A DNA stretch of 5,922 nucleotides from positions 1-5,922 of the forward strand of contig MEVN01000010.1 in NCBI GenBank assembly GCA_001772985.1. The letters run 5' to 3'. The DNA comes from a candidate division WWE3 bacterium RIFCSPLOWO2_12_FULL_36_10 (GTDB lineage: Bacteria; Patescibacteriota; WWE3; UBA101185; UBA10185). The translations under genes were made by a program, and so were the position numbers. Shown piece by piece: positions 1 to 5,922 of this stretch. The first letter of the stretch is position 1. Each line of letters begins with the position of its first letter. The notes beneath the pieces were generated by a model. The model was not told the DNA's origin, did not search any database, and was given only the letters and a program-made list of their open reading frames with translations.

Positions 1-1
1 A

Positions 2-769
2 AAAAAGAACATTAAATTTTATTCAAAATATTTAGCGTGGCCAATGGCATTACTTTCGGACCAATATTTAATAAAAGTTGCTTCATATTGTATTTTTGTA
101 AGCCATGGGACTAGAGATCAGGCAATAAAGTATTATAAAGCAGATCCGGCTAAGTGCATTGTGGTGGAAACCGGAGTTAATACTGATCTTTTTTGTCTTG
201 TTGGATTTGAAGAAAAAGATAAGGCACGAAAAGAACTTCATTTAAATCCTGAAGATCACATAATACTAAATCACGGCGCAATGGTTGAAAGAAAAAATGT
301 TCATTTATTAATTGAATGCTTAAACTTTCTTCCTCCTGAATATAAACTTTTGCTTTTAGGTCCCGGCGATGATAAATATATTGATCGTTTAAATGATATG
401 GTTGTGCAGTTCAAATTGGAAAAAAGAGTAATTAGAATTGGATATACGCCATATCCGCAAGTGCCTATTGCTTTTCAGGTTTCTGATTTATTTGTACTAC
501 CTTCAAGTTTTGAAGGGCTTCCGAAAGTGGTTATGCAAAGTTTGTCTTGTGGAGTTCCGGCGTTAGCTTCGGGGTTTAGGGTTAACGAAGAAATTGACGG
601 ACTTTATTATATAAGTGAGTTAAAAGCGGAAACAATTGCACAAGAAATAAAGGATGTACTCTCAAAACATGTGAGAGTTGATATACCAAAAGTTCACAGG
701 CTTTACTCATGGGATGTGAAAGCAGGACAGGTTGAGGAGATATATGGAAAAGTTATTCAAAAAAATTGA
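2..769 (+). CDS. Glycosyltransferase family 4 (GT-B fold), 5'-truncated
   Basis: This is the C-terminal part of a cytoplasmic, nucleotide-sugar-dependent glycosyltransferase of the GT4 (Glycos_transf_1) type. The frame is open from base 2 to the TGA at 767-769, giving 255 visible residues. The ATG at 44 is probably internal, because the sequence before it reads as coding and the N-terminal acceptor domain (normally about 150-180 residues) is missing. Counting from that Met, visible landmarks are the domain linker VETGVNTDLF (41-50), the donor-site loop GAMVERKN (78-85), LLLLGPGDD (102-110), the SDLFVLPSSFEGLP stretch (147-160), and a closing helix around YSWDVKAGQVEEIY (221-234). The usual E-x7-E donor motif reads E157-x7-Q165, with Gln in place of the second Glu. 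The Gln form occurs in some GT4 subfamilies, so loss of activity is not implied. Sugar and acceptor specificity cannot be read. A role in glycan assembly is inferred from the neighbours. Confidence 0.9.
   Translation, partial: KKNIKFYSKYLAWPMALLSDQYLIKVASYCIFVSHGTRDQAIKYYKADPAKCIVVETGVNTDLFCLVGFEEKDKARKELHLNPEDHIILNHGAMVERKNVHLLIECLNFLPPEYKLLLLGPGDDKYIDRLNDMVVQFKLEKRVIRIGYTPYPQVPIAFQVSDLFVLPSSFEGLPKVVMQSLSCGVPALASGFRVNEEIDGLYYISELKAETIAQEIKDVLSKHVRVDIPKVHRLYSWDVKAGQVEEIYGKVIQKN
735..740 (+). promoter_or_regulatory. Shine-Dalgarno deciding the start of the GT-C gene
   Basis: AGGAGA lies 3 bases before the ATG at 744 (4 bases if the core is taken as AGGAG, 735-739). It is the clearest purine-rich site in the window, though the spacing is short. 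It lies inside the end of the GT4 gene, so ribosomes finishing that gene pass directly over it. It favours ATG 744 over the in-frame TTG at 732. That TTG has only a weaker AGGA at 724-727 in front of it and would add just four residues. Confidence 0.55.
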
Positions 770-2270
770 TTTTAAGGTTTGGTTTTTTTTGGCGTTTTTT
801 GCAATTCACGTTGTATTTTTAAACATAAATGCTGCGGAATGGGGAGATTCTTATAAAATTTTAAGATCCGCTCAATTTATAAGGCATTTTAGCTACCCCG
901 TTGATGAAAAACGTCCACCCTTATTTGCTTTTTTCCTATCATTTATTCCTTCTACTTCAGGCCAAATTTTTTGGGGAAGGGTTGAGATGCTGCTTTTTAG
1001 TTTCGTATCTTTTTTTGTTTTTTATGAGCTGTTTAGAGTTTTATCAAAAGATCACGAATCTGCAATAAAACCGGCTTTAATTTTATTTGTTTTAAACCCT
1101 GTTTACTTTTACTGGTCGTTAAGAGTAATGTCCGATATTCCTTTTTCGCTTTTAGCCCTTTTAGTTTTTTATTTTATATCTAAATGGAGAGATAATTATT
1201 CCTTTGGAAAGTTAGCGCTTATTGGTTTTCTAATAAGTCTTGCTGTAATGACACGTTTCGAAGGCTATATACTTTTTGGTGCAGTCTTTTTGGGCTTTGT
1301 GTTTGATAGATTTAAATTTTCACTTTTAAAAAACATCAGAAACCTTAGTTATCTTGCGCTTACATTTTTTCTTACCGTTTTTCCGTATTTATATTTTAGA
1401 AATCCTCTAAAGTCATCATATTTAGACGAGCCGTCCGGTAGAACTTACGATATAAAGGCGCTTTTAATTTATGTATCTTCGTTTCTTTTTCTTTTTGGTT
1501 TTTCTTACGCTTTTTTCTTTATTTATAACAAGAAAACGATAGTTAAGAATTTTTTTGTAGAAAACTCAAGCATTGCTTTTTTTGTTTTTCTTGAACTTTT
1601 ATTAATTTTAGTTTGGCCGGCAGCAATACCAAGATTGTTTGTATCAATTATCCCACTTTTAATTGTTCCTCTTTCGTGGGCTATTTATGAATATTTTAAT
1701 GAAAGCAAAGTTATAGATTTAGGCACTCGAGTAGTTTCCCTTGGCTTTTTACTTTTTGTATACATTGTTTCCCAATTTTTTCTTAAGCTGCAGTTTTTGA
1801 TTATTATAAAACCTGTATTTATTGGCGTTGTTTTATTGCAATTATTTTTGGCTTTATCAATTTTGAAAAGAAGGAAAAGTTATTTTTACGTTTTGCTTTC
1901 TTTAATTCTTGCAGTTTGGTCGTTTTCTACAATTTGGATACATAAAGATATTTTTAGATCAATTAATAACGCCTCTATTTTTATAAAAAACAATTTAAGT
2001 GGGAAAGTAGTACATAACGATGTTAGCTACGTTTCAGCTTGGTATCTTAAGCAAAATGGAACATATTTTAGTAAAATAGAGAAGGATTCCACGTCGTATG
2101 ATGATTATTTAAGTACCGACGCTGATTATGTGCTAGTAACAAACGAACATAACACTGATTTAAGTTTTAATGCTGCAAAAAGGCCGTATTTAGTTTTAGT
2201 TAAAAATTTTGAGTATAAAGTTAACGGGAAGGAATTTTTTAGTAGAATTTATAAACTAAAGAATCGATAA
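744..2270 (+). CDS. Polytopic GT-C glycosyltransferase, GT39/PMT-like
   Basis: An integral membrane protein of 508 residues with about 12-13 hydrophobic segments between residues 12 and 396, followed by a soluble tail of about 110 residues. The layout fits GT-C enzymes related to protein O-mannosyltransferases and ArnT, which take a sugar from a polyprenyl-phosphate carrier on the outer face of the membrane. Supporting landmarks are an acidic first outer loop after segment 1 (E32-W-G-D35, the position of the family's catalytic or metal-binding acid), RPPL at 57-60, RVMSDIPFS at 127-135, TRFEG at 170-174, and a late IPRLFVSIIPLL (295-306) like the family's R-x-x-x-x-x-P motif. The tail (about 401-508) contains ADYVLV (460-465) and resembles a region of the DUF2079 protein downstream. 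ATG 744 is chosen for the preceding AGGAGA; TTG 732 would give 512 residues. It overlaps the GT4 gene by 26 bases. Exact family, sugar and acceptor are uncertain. Confidence 0.8.
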   Translation: MEKLFKKIDFKVWFFLAFFAIHVVFLNINAAEWGDSYKILRSAQFIRHFSYPVDEKRPPLFAFFLSFIPSTSGQIFWGRVEMLLFSFVSFFVFYELFRVLSKDHESAIKPALILFVLNPVYFYWSLRVMSDIPFSLLALLVFYFISKWRDNYSFGKLALIGFLISLAVMTRFEGYILFGAVFLGFVFDRFKFSLLKNIRNLSYLALTFFLTVFPYLYFRNPLKSSYLDEPSGRTYDIKALLIYVSSFLFLFGFSYAFFFIYNKKTIVKNFFVENSSIAFFVFLELLLILVWPAAIPRLFVSIIPLLIVPLSWAIYEYFNESKVIDLGTRVVSLGFLLFVYIVSQFFLKLQFLIIIKPVFIGVVLLQLFLALSILKRRKSYFYVLLSLILAVWSFSTIWIHKDIFRSINNASIFIKNNLSGKVVHNDVSYVSAWYLKQNGTYFSKIEKDSTSYDDYLSTDADYVLVTNEHNTDLSFNAAKRPYLVLVKNFEYKVNGKEFFSRIYKLKNR

Positions 2271-2282
2271 TCAAAAAATAAA

Positions 2283-2966
2283 ATGCTATCTATTATAATA
2301 CCGGTTTATAACGAAAAAAGAACAGTTGAAAAAGTAATTGATAAAATTATGAGCTTAAATTATATTGAAAAAGAAATAGTGGTAGTTGATGACGCGTCCA
2401 AGGACGGATCCATACAGGTTTTAGAAAATATTAAATCAAAATATCCTGAAATTAAAGTATTATTTAAAAAAGTGAATGAGGGAAAAGGCGCCGCATTAAG
2501 AGATGGATTTAAAGTTTCTACAGGAGATTACGTTATAGTGCAGGATGCTGATCTCGAATACGATCCATCAGAATATAAAAAGTTATTGGACGCACTTAAT
2601 ATAGAAAAAACCGATGTTGTATACGGATCAAGATTTTCCGGAACTTATGAAGATATGTCAAACCTTCACTATATTGGCAATAAAATGCTAACTCTCATTA
2701 CTAATATTTTGTTTGGAGTTTTATTAACAGATATGGAGACATGTTATAAATTAATTCCCGGCAATTTCGCAAGAAAGGTAAAAATTAAGTCTAAAAGATT
2801 TAATTTTGAACCTGAAATAACTGCTAAAATATTAAGAGCCGGACTAAAAATTCGAGAAATCCCAATTACATATAAAGGAAGATCTAAAATAGAGGGGAAG
2901 CATATAACATGGAAAGATGGGATTTCGGCGCTTATGACTCTCATTAAATTTAGGTTAATGAATTAA
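2283..2966 (+). CDS. GT2 polyprenyl-phosphate sugar synthase (DPM1/GtrB-like)
   Basis: A 227-residue GT-A fold glycosyltransferase of family 2 that probably transfers mannose or glucose from a nucleotide sugar to polyprenyl phosphate at the cytoplasmic membrane face. Landmarks in order are SIIIPVYNE (3-11), VVVDDASKDGS (33-43) binding the nucleotide, NEGKGAALRDGF (65-76), the metal-binding D88-A-D90 within QDADLEYDP (87-95), VYGSRFSG (113-120), TDMETCYK (149-156), FNFEPEI (173-179) and EIPITYKGR (192-200). This order is typical of the DPM1-like subgroup. There is no C-terminal pair of membrane helices as in GtrB or long DPM1 forms, so it should be soluble or peripheral; the length matches short catalytic-only DPM1 proteins. 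It starts 12 bases after the GT-C gene, with an A-rich leader and no evident Shine-Dalgarno, and its TAA shares an A with the next ATG. Sitting between two GT-C-type proteins, it plausibly supplies their donor. Which sugar is used cannot be told. Confidence 0.88.
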   Translation: MLSIIIPVYNEKRTVEKVIDKIMSLNYIEKEIVVVDDASKDGSIQVLENIKSKYPEIKVLFKKVNEGKGAALRDGFKVSTGDYVIVQDADLEYDPSEYKKLLDALNIEKTDVVYGSRFSGTYEDMSNLHYIGNKMLTLITNILFGVLLTDMETCYKLIPGNFARKVKIKSKRFNFEPEITAKILRAGLKIREIPITYKGRSKIEGKHITWKDGISALMTLIKFRLMN

Positions 2967-5017
2967 TGCTTAAAAAACTTTCAACAGACAAGATTTATGT
3001 AATTTTATTAACTGTTTTTTCGTTGGGATTATTTGCTCTTACCGTAAGGATGAACTATTTTCGTTACACAAATTTTGACTATGGAAAATTTGATTTAGGA
3101 AATATGACTCAGATGGTTTGGAATACATTAAATGGCAGGTTTTTGTATCTTACCGATTATTTCGGAACTAACTTGCCAAGATGGGCAATGAGCCATGTTG
3201 ATCCGATCCTTTTATTTTTTGTTCCTATATTTGCCATATTTCCTCATCCTTTAACGCTTGTGTTCTCACAGCTTTTCTTAGTTATATTTTCTTCGTTAAT
3301 TATTTATAAAATAGGCAGGCTTGAATTAAAAACAGGACTCGGCGCATTTTTAATTGGACTCGCTTATTTGTTTTATCCGTCTATTGGATTTCTCATTGCG
3401 TGGACAGGATTTCATGGTGTAACTGTAGTAATTCCTTTCTTTTTGTTGGCTTTTTATCAACTTGAGAAAATGTATAGAAAAGGTATTTTTAGCACAAAAG
3501 ATTTAGTTTTATTCTGGATCTTCTTGGTCTTAACAATGATGGGCAAAGAGGAACTTTCTTCTATTGTTTTTATGTATGGTATATTTATTTTCTTTATGAG
3601 GGGGCAAAAAAAATTAGGAATTACGGTTTCTGCGGTTGGAATATTATGGTTTATTATAACTTTTTTTGTAATTATTCCACATTATTCAAGTTATAGAATA
3701 GAAGGTTACAAAAAATTTACTCAAGAACTTCAACTTGATACCTCACTTTCTCGCGATGTCATTAAACCAAACTATTTCTTAAGCAGGTATTCAGGATTTG
3801 GAAATTCTTATAGTGAAGTAATCTTAAATATGGTCCTAAATCCAAAGAAAGTTATAAGGGTTATATTTTCTGGCGATCGAAGGGATAATTTTAGGATGAC
3901 ATTTGCTCCTATGGCTTTTACTTCTGTTCTAAATCCGTACATACTGGCTTTGTCTCTTCCGGAGTTTATTATTAATTACTCAACTACTGAGGGAGGAATA
4001 GGAACATCAGAAATTTACAATCATAGGATTTCAATAATTATTCCAATTTTATTTTTATCAAGTATTTTTGGAATTTCCATTTTTTCAAGCTTCTTTAAAA
4101 AGAGAGAGACAGCAGTCTCTCTGATTTTGTGCGCGTTAGTTTTATCTTCTAATATCTATACGTCATTAAAGTATGAAAATCCTGTTTATTTGTGGCTGAT
4201 ACAATCAGTAAAAAAACGTGTAGCTTTTGCAAAGATCGATAACGATATTAGTTCTAAAAAAGATTTAAAGGTTGGGGAAGTAGTTAGACTTACTAAACTT
4301 GAAACAAAAGATAGAGAGTGCGCAAACAAAATAATTGATTTAATTCCGGAAAAAGCTTCAGTTTCGGGTCCTGATTATTTAGGCGCACACTTGGCAAAAA
4401 GAGAAACTTACGCCATTTTTCCAGCACTTTACACAAGTGCGGATTACGTTATTGTGGATATTTTTTCTCAAAAGATTTTTAGGATTTTAGATCTTGATAT
4501 TTCTATTGTTCGCGATGTCGTGGGAGATGTTATAAAAAATGAAAATTATGAATTATCTAACGCGTGTGGGAATTTGTTTGTATTTAAAAAAGTTGGAATT
4601 CATGGAAAAACAAAATTATTACCGTTTCAAGAGAAATTTGTATATCCTGAGAAATCTTCTTATCTAATAATGCAGTCTATTTATGTAGTGGACTACTCGT
4701 TACCGGAAATTTTTACAAGAAATGTATCTCAAGATGTTAAGTTTTCATATATTAGGCGAGCCGGAGACGATTTGGGTGATTATTTTCTCTTTATGTCGTT
4801 TGTAAATGAAGATACGGGAGAAATATATCAAGTTGCAAATCTTCCATCGTTTGGGCTTGCGCAGATGAGAGACTGGAAAGAAGACCATTATTACCTTGAA
4901 GATTTGCAAATAGTTTTGCCTGAATATCTTGTGAAAGGGAAGTACAAAACGTTTGTAGGAATGTCCAATAATGTGAAGACGAGAAGTTTATATTTGGGCG
5001 AGGTTAATGTTCTATGA
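2966..5017 (+). CDS. DUF2079 membrane protein, putative GT-C transferase with C-terminal soluble domains
   Basis: A 683-residue protein of the DUF2079 family, widely regarded as GT-C-like but without a firmly assigned reaction. The N-terminal 400 residues hold about ten hydrophobic segments. Family landmarks are FDLGNMTQMVWNTLNGR (42-58) in the first outer loop with the conserved Asp, SHVDP (76-80), the YLFYPSIG stretch (134-141), TGFHGV (147-152), KEE (194-196) and YNHR (351-354). A soluble region (about 420-545) contains VSGPDYLGAHLAKR (466-479) and SADYVIVD (491-498), as expected at the end of DUF2079 proteins. A further segment (about 546-683) looks beta-rich and ends LPEYLVKGKYKTFVGM (651-666), resembling a beta-sandwich tail. 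The start is the ATG of a TAATG overlap with the upstream GT2 gene; the nearest AGG (2952-2954) is weakly placed, so coupled re-initiation is likely. It probably acts outside the membrane on lipid-linked sugars, by inference from its neighbours. Confidence 0.85.
   Translation: MLKKLSTDKIYVILLTVFSLGLFALTVRMNYFRYTNFDYGKFDLGNMTQMVWNTLNGRFLYLTDYFGTNLPRWAMSHVDPILLFFVPIFAIFPHPLTLVFSQLFLVIFSSLIIYKIGRLELKTGLGAFLIGLAYLFYPSIGFLIAWTGFHGVTVVIPFFLLAFYQLEKMYRKGIFSTKDLVLFWIFLVLTMMGKEELSSIVFMYGIFIFFMRGQKKLGITVSAVGILWFIITFFVIIPHYSSYRIEGYKKFTQELQLDTSLSRDVIKPNYFLSRYSGFGNSYSEVILNMVLNPKKVIRVIFSGDRRDNFRMTFAPMAFTSVLNPYILALSLPEFIINYSTTEGGIGTSEIYNHRISIIIPILFLSSIFGISIFSSFFKKRETAVSLILCALVLSSNIYTSLKYENPVYLWLIQSVKKRVAFAKIDNDISSKKDLKVGEVVRLTKLETKDRECANKIIDLIPEKASVSGPDYLGAHLAKRETYAIFPALYTSADYVIVDIFSQKIFRILDLDISIVRDVVGDVIKNENYELSNACGNLFVFKKVGIHGKTKLLPFQEKFVYPEKSSYLIMQSIYVVDYSLPEIFTRNVSQDVKFSYIRRAGDDLGDYFLFMSFVNEDTGEIYQVANLPSFGLAQMRDWKEDHYYLEDLQIVLPEYLVKGKYKTFVGMSNNVKTRSLYLGEVNVL
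4103..4122 (+). repeat. Perfect 8-bp inverted repeat inside the DUF2079 gene
   Basis: AGAGAGAC (4103-4110) and GTCTCTCT (4115-4122) form a perfect eight-pair stem with an AGCA loop. The arms fall in codons for residues 380-386, just before the last membrane segment. The downstream GATTTTGTGCG is not a clean T-tract and the site is well inside a gene, so a terminator is unlikely. It may be chance or a local mRNA structure. Confidence 0.4.
5000..5004 (+). promoter_or_regulatory. Shine-Dalgarno of the flippase gene
   Basis: GAGGT lies 9 bases before the ATG at 5014, inside the last codons of the DUF2079 gene. Together with the ATGA stop/start overlap it supports translation from 5014. An ATG at 5007 in another frame stops after four codons and is not a gene. 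Confidence 0.5.
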
Positions 5018-5922
5018 ATAAATTATTAAAGTGGCAGCTTGTTAGTTTTGTATCTCGAGGAATTGCTATGGCTCTTGGGATTGTTCAAAGTGTGATAATT
5101 GCAAGAATTCTAACTGTTTCAGAGTTTGGACTTGTCGGAATTGTTGCCGGAATTGGAAGTATATTTGGTGTTTATCAACACTTAGGGCTTGCTTCAGGAA
5201 GTACACGTGAAATTTCTGCAGCTAAAGACAAGAAAGAAATATATAAAATTTTTATTACCTCAGTTTTAATAAGATATGCAATCACCTTTCCTTTAGCGGC
5301 AGGGTTATTTTTTATGGCAAAATATCTTGCTGTTGAGAAGTATTCAAATCCCGCACTTACAACTCCATTAAAGCTTTACGCGTTGGTGCTTTTGGCGCAG
5401 GGTTTTCAGAGCCTATTTAATTCTTTGATTTCCGGTACTCAAAGATTCAAGCACCTTTTTGTATACCAAGCTGCAATAGCTTTAGTGAGCGTCGCAATTT
5501 ATGTTCCCCTTACGTTTATTTACAAAATAAACGGTTATTTCTCCTCTTTATTGATATTTAATCTTGTATGCAGCTTTATTTTGGGTATTCTAGCCCTTTA
5601 TCCGCTTCAAGGGAGTTTTGCCTTGCCTAATAAAAGTGATTTAAAGAGGTTACTTAAGGACATTTTAAGCATAAGTTTGGGAATATATTTTGTGAAGATT
5701 CTGTTCACAATATGGCAAAGGTCAGGTCCGGTTTTATTGGGCTTATCAGTTTCTGCTGAGCAAGTAGGAACTTTTAGCTTCGCCTTATTATATGCCGGAA
5801 AATTAATGGGAATATCGGATGCCGTAACAGATGTTAGTTTGCCCTTTTTATCTAAAGAGTATTCAGTGGATTTTAAGAATTTTAAAAGTCTTTTTTCAAG
5901 CAACTTTGACAAAATTTTAGCT
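5014..5922 (+). CDS. Wzx-type polysaccharide/oligosaccharide flippase, 3'-truncated
   Basis: The frame from ATG 5014 is open to the window's last base, giving 303 residues of a protein that normally has 400-500. The sequence is that of a polysaccharide-biosynthesis flippase of the MOP/MVF superfamily (Wzx/RfbX), which moves undecaprenyl-linked oligosaccharides from the inner to the outer face of the membrane. Evidence is the opening helix with SRGIAMALGIVQSVIIARIL (14-33) running into TVSEFGLVGIVAG (34-46), the family's ARxL-x3-EFG pattern, then GLASGSTRE (58-66), the cytoplasmic GTQRFK (141-146), and a mid-protein QRSGPVLLGLSVSAEQVG (235-252) like the usual D/R-x-x-x-ILG-x5-VG-x-Y motif. Six hydrophobic segments precede residue 195 and more follow about 215. 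It overlaps the DUF2079 stop by four bases (ATGA), so it is probably coupled. MurJ and MATE drug exporters share the fold; the EFG motif and glycan context favour Wzx. The substrate is unknown. Confidence 0.85.
   Translation, partial: MNKLLKWQLVSFVSRGIAMALGIVQSVIIARILTVSEFGLVGIVAGIGSIFGVYQHLGLASGSTREISAAKDKKEIYKIFITSVLIRYAITFPLAAGLFFMAKYLAVEKYSNPALTTPLKLYALVLLAQGFQSLFNSLISGTQRFKHLFVYQAAIALVSVAIYVPLTFIYKINGYFSSLLIFNLVCSFILGILALYPLQGSFALPNKSDLKRLLKDILSISLGIYFVKILFTIWQRSGPVLLGLSVSAEQVGTFSFALLYAGKLMGISDAVTDVSLPFLSKEYSVDFKNFKSLFSSNFDKILA

Larger units (their letters stand above)
2..5922 (+). other. Single collinear glycan-assembly operon, cut at both ends
   Basis: Five same-strand genes are joined by a 26-base overlap (744-769), a 12-base gap (2271-2282), a 1-base overlap (2966) and a 4-base overlap (5014-5017). 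None of these junctions has room for a promoter or a terminator. One transcript with translational coupling is inferred; its start lies left of the window and its end to the right. Confidence 0.75.

Noticed and set aside
44..46. ATG 44 as the true start of the first gene.
   Set aside because: The frame is open upstream to the window edge and reads as plausible protein. Starting here would leave a GT4 enzyme without its N-terminal domain.
767..769. TGA as a sense codon, as in Gracilibacteria-type recoding.
   Set aside because: Reading through this TGA reaches TAA two codons later, while the TGA at 5015-5017 forms a normal ATGA stop/start overlap. The genes show no other in-frame TGA.
783..790. 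A run of eight T as a terminator tail or slippage site.
   Set aside because: No GC-rich stem precedes it, it falls within the first membrane segment of the GT-C gene, and the reading frame continues intact through it.
2744..2944. A 66-codon open frame on the minus strand.
   Set aside because: It is antisense to conserved GT2 motifs (CYK, FNFEPEI, EIPITYKGR) and has no supporting features, so it is a shadow frame.
4103..4130. The hairpin followed by GATTTTGT as a Rho-independent terminator.
   Set aside because: The stem is only half G/C, the T-tract is broken and followed by GTGCGCG, and the site is over 890 bases before the end of an intact gene.
5607..5912. A 101-codon open frame on the minus strand.
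   Set aside because: It lies wholly inside the flippase gene, whose plus-strand frame is open from 5014 to the window edge and carries recognisable family motifs. The minus-strand protein resembles nothing I recognise.
5014..5922. MurJ lipid II flippase or a MATE drug exporter as the identity of the last gene.
   Set aside because: The fold is shared, but the N-terminal ARIL-x3-EFG pattern and the surrounding glycosyltransferases match Wzx-type proteins better. No MurJ-specific arginine cluster could be recognised in the visible part.
1..5922. CRISPR arrays, tRNA/rRNA genes, insertion sequences or a defence or phage system.
   Set aside because: Nearly every base belongs to one of five collinear glycan genes, and no repeated units, tRNA-like folds, transposase motifs or terminal inverted repeats were seen.

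Overview
The window is a fragment of a low-GC (roughly one third G+C by eye) bacterial surface-glycan locus. All five genes lie on the plus strand, tightly packed. There is no intergenic stretch longer than 12 bases and no tRNA, rRNA, CRISPR or mobile element. Two genes end in TGA (767-769 and 5015-5017), which fits ordinary termination and argues against a TGA-recoding lineage. The AT-rich composition, weak Shine-Dalgarno signals, and combination of a DUF2079 protein, a GT-C enzyme and a small DPM1-like GT2 resemble Candidate Phyla Radiation (Patescibacteria, e.g. Microgenomates) genomes. That placement is an inference from gene style; another low-GC bacterium, or less likely an archaeon, is possible.

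Layout: (1) 2-769, the C-terminal part of a GT4 (GT-B fold) glycosyltransferase, cut by the window's left edge. (2) 744-2270, a polytopic GT-C/GT39-like glycosyltransferase overlapping gene 1 by 26 bases. (3) 2283-2966, a soluble DPM1/GtrB-like GT2 that probably makes a polyprenyl-phosphate sugar. (4) 2966-5017, a DUF2079 membrane protein with a large C-terminal soluble part. (5) 5014-5922, the N-terminal 303 residues of a Wzx-type flippase that stays open to the right edge.

Working model (inference): cytoplasmic GT4 enzymes build a lipid-linked oligosaccharide and the Wzx-like protein flips it. The GT2 enzyme charges polyprenyl phosphate with a single sugar, and the two GT-C-type membrane proteins use that lipid-linked sugar to decorate a glycan or protein outside the membrane. 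Junctions of 26-base overlap, 12-base gap, 1-base overlap (TAATG) and 4-base overlap (ATGA) indicate one operon with translational coupling. Its promoter must lie left of the window and its terminator to the right. No component looks like a wholly new system. The more interesting points are the placement of the lipid-sugar synthase between two putative users, a similar soluble module after the membrane part of both, and an extra probable beta-sandwich tail on the DUF2079 protein.
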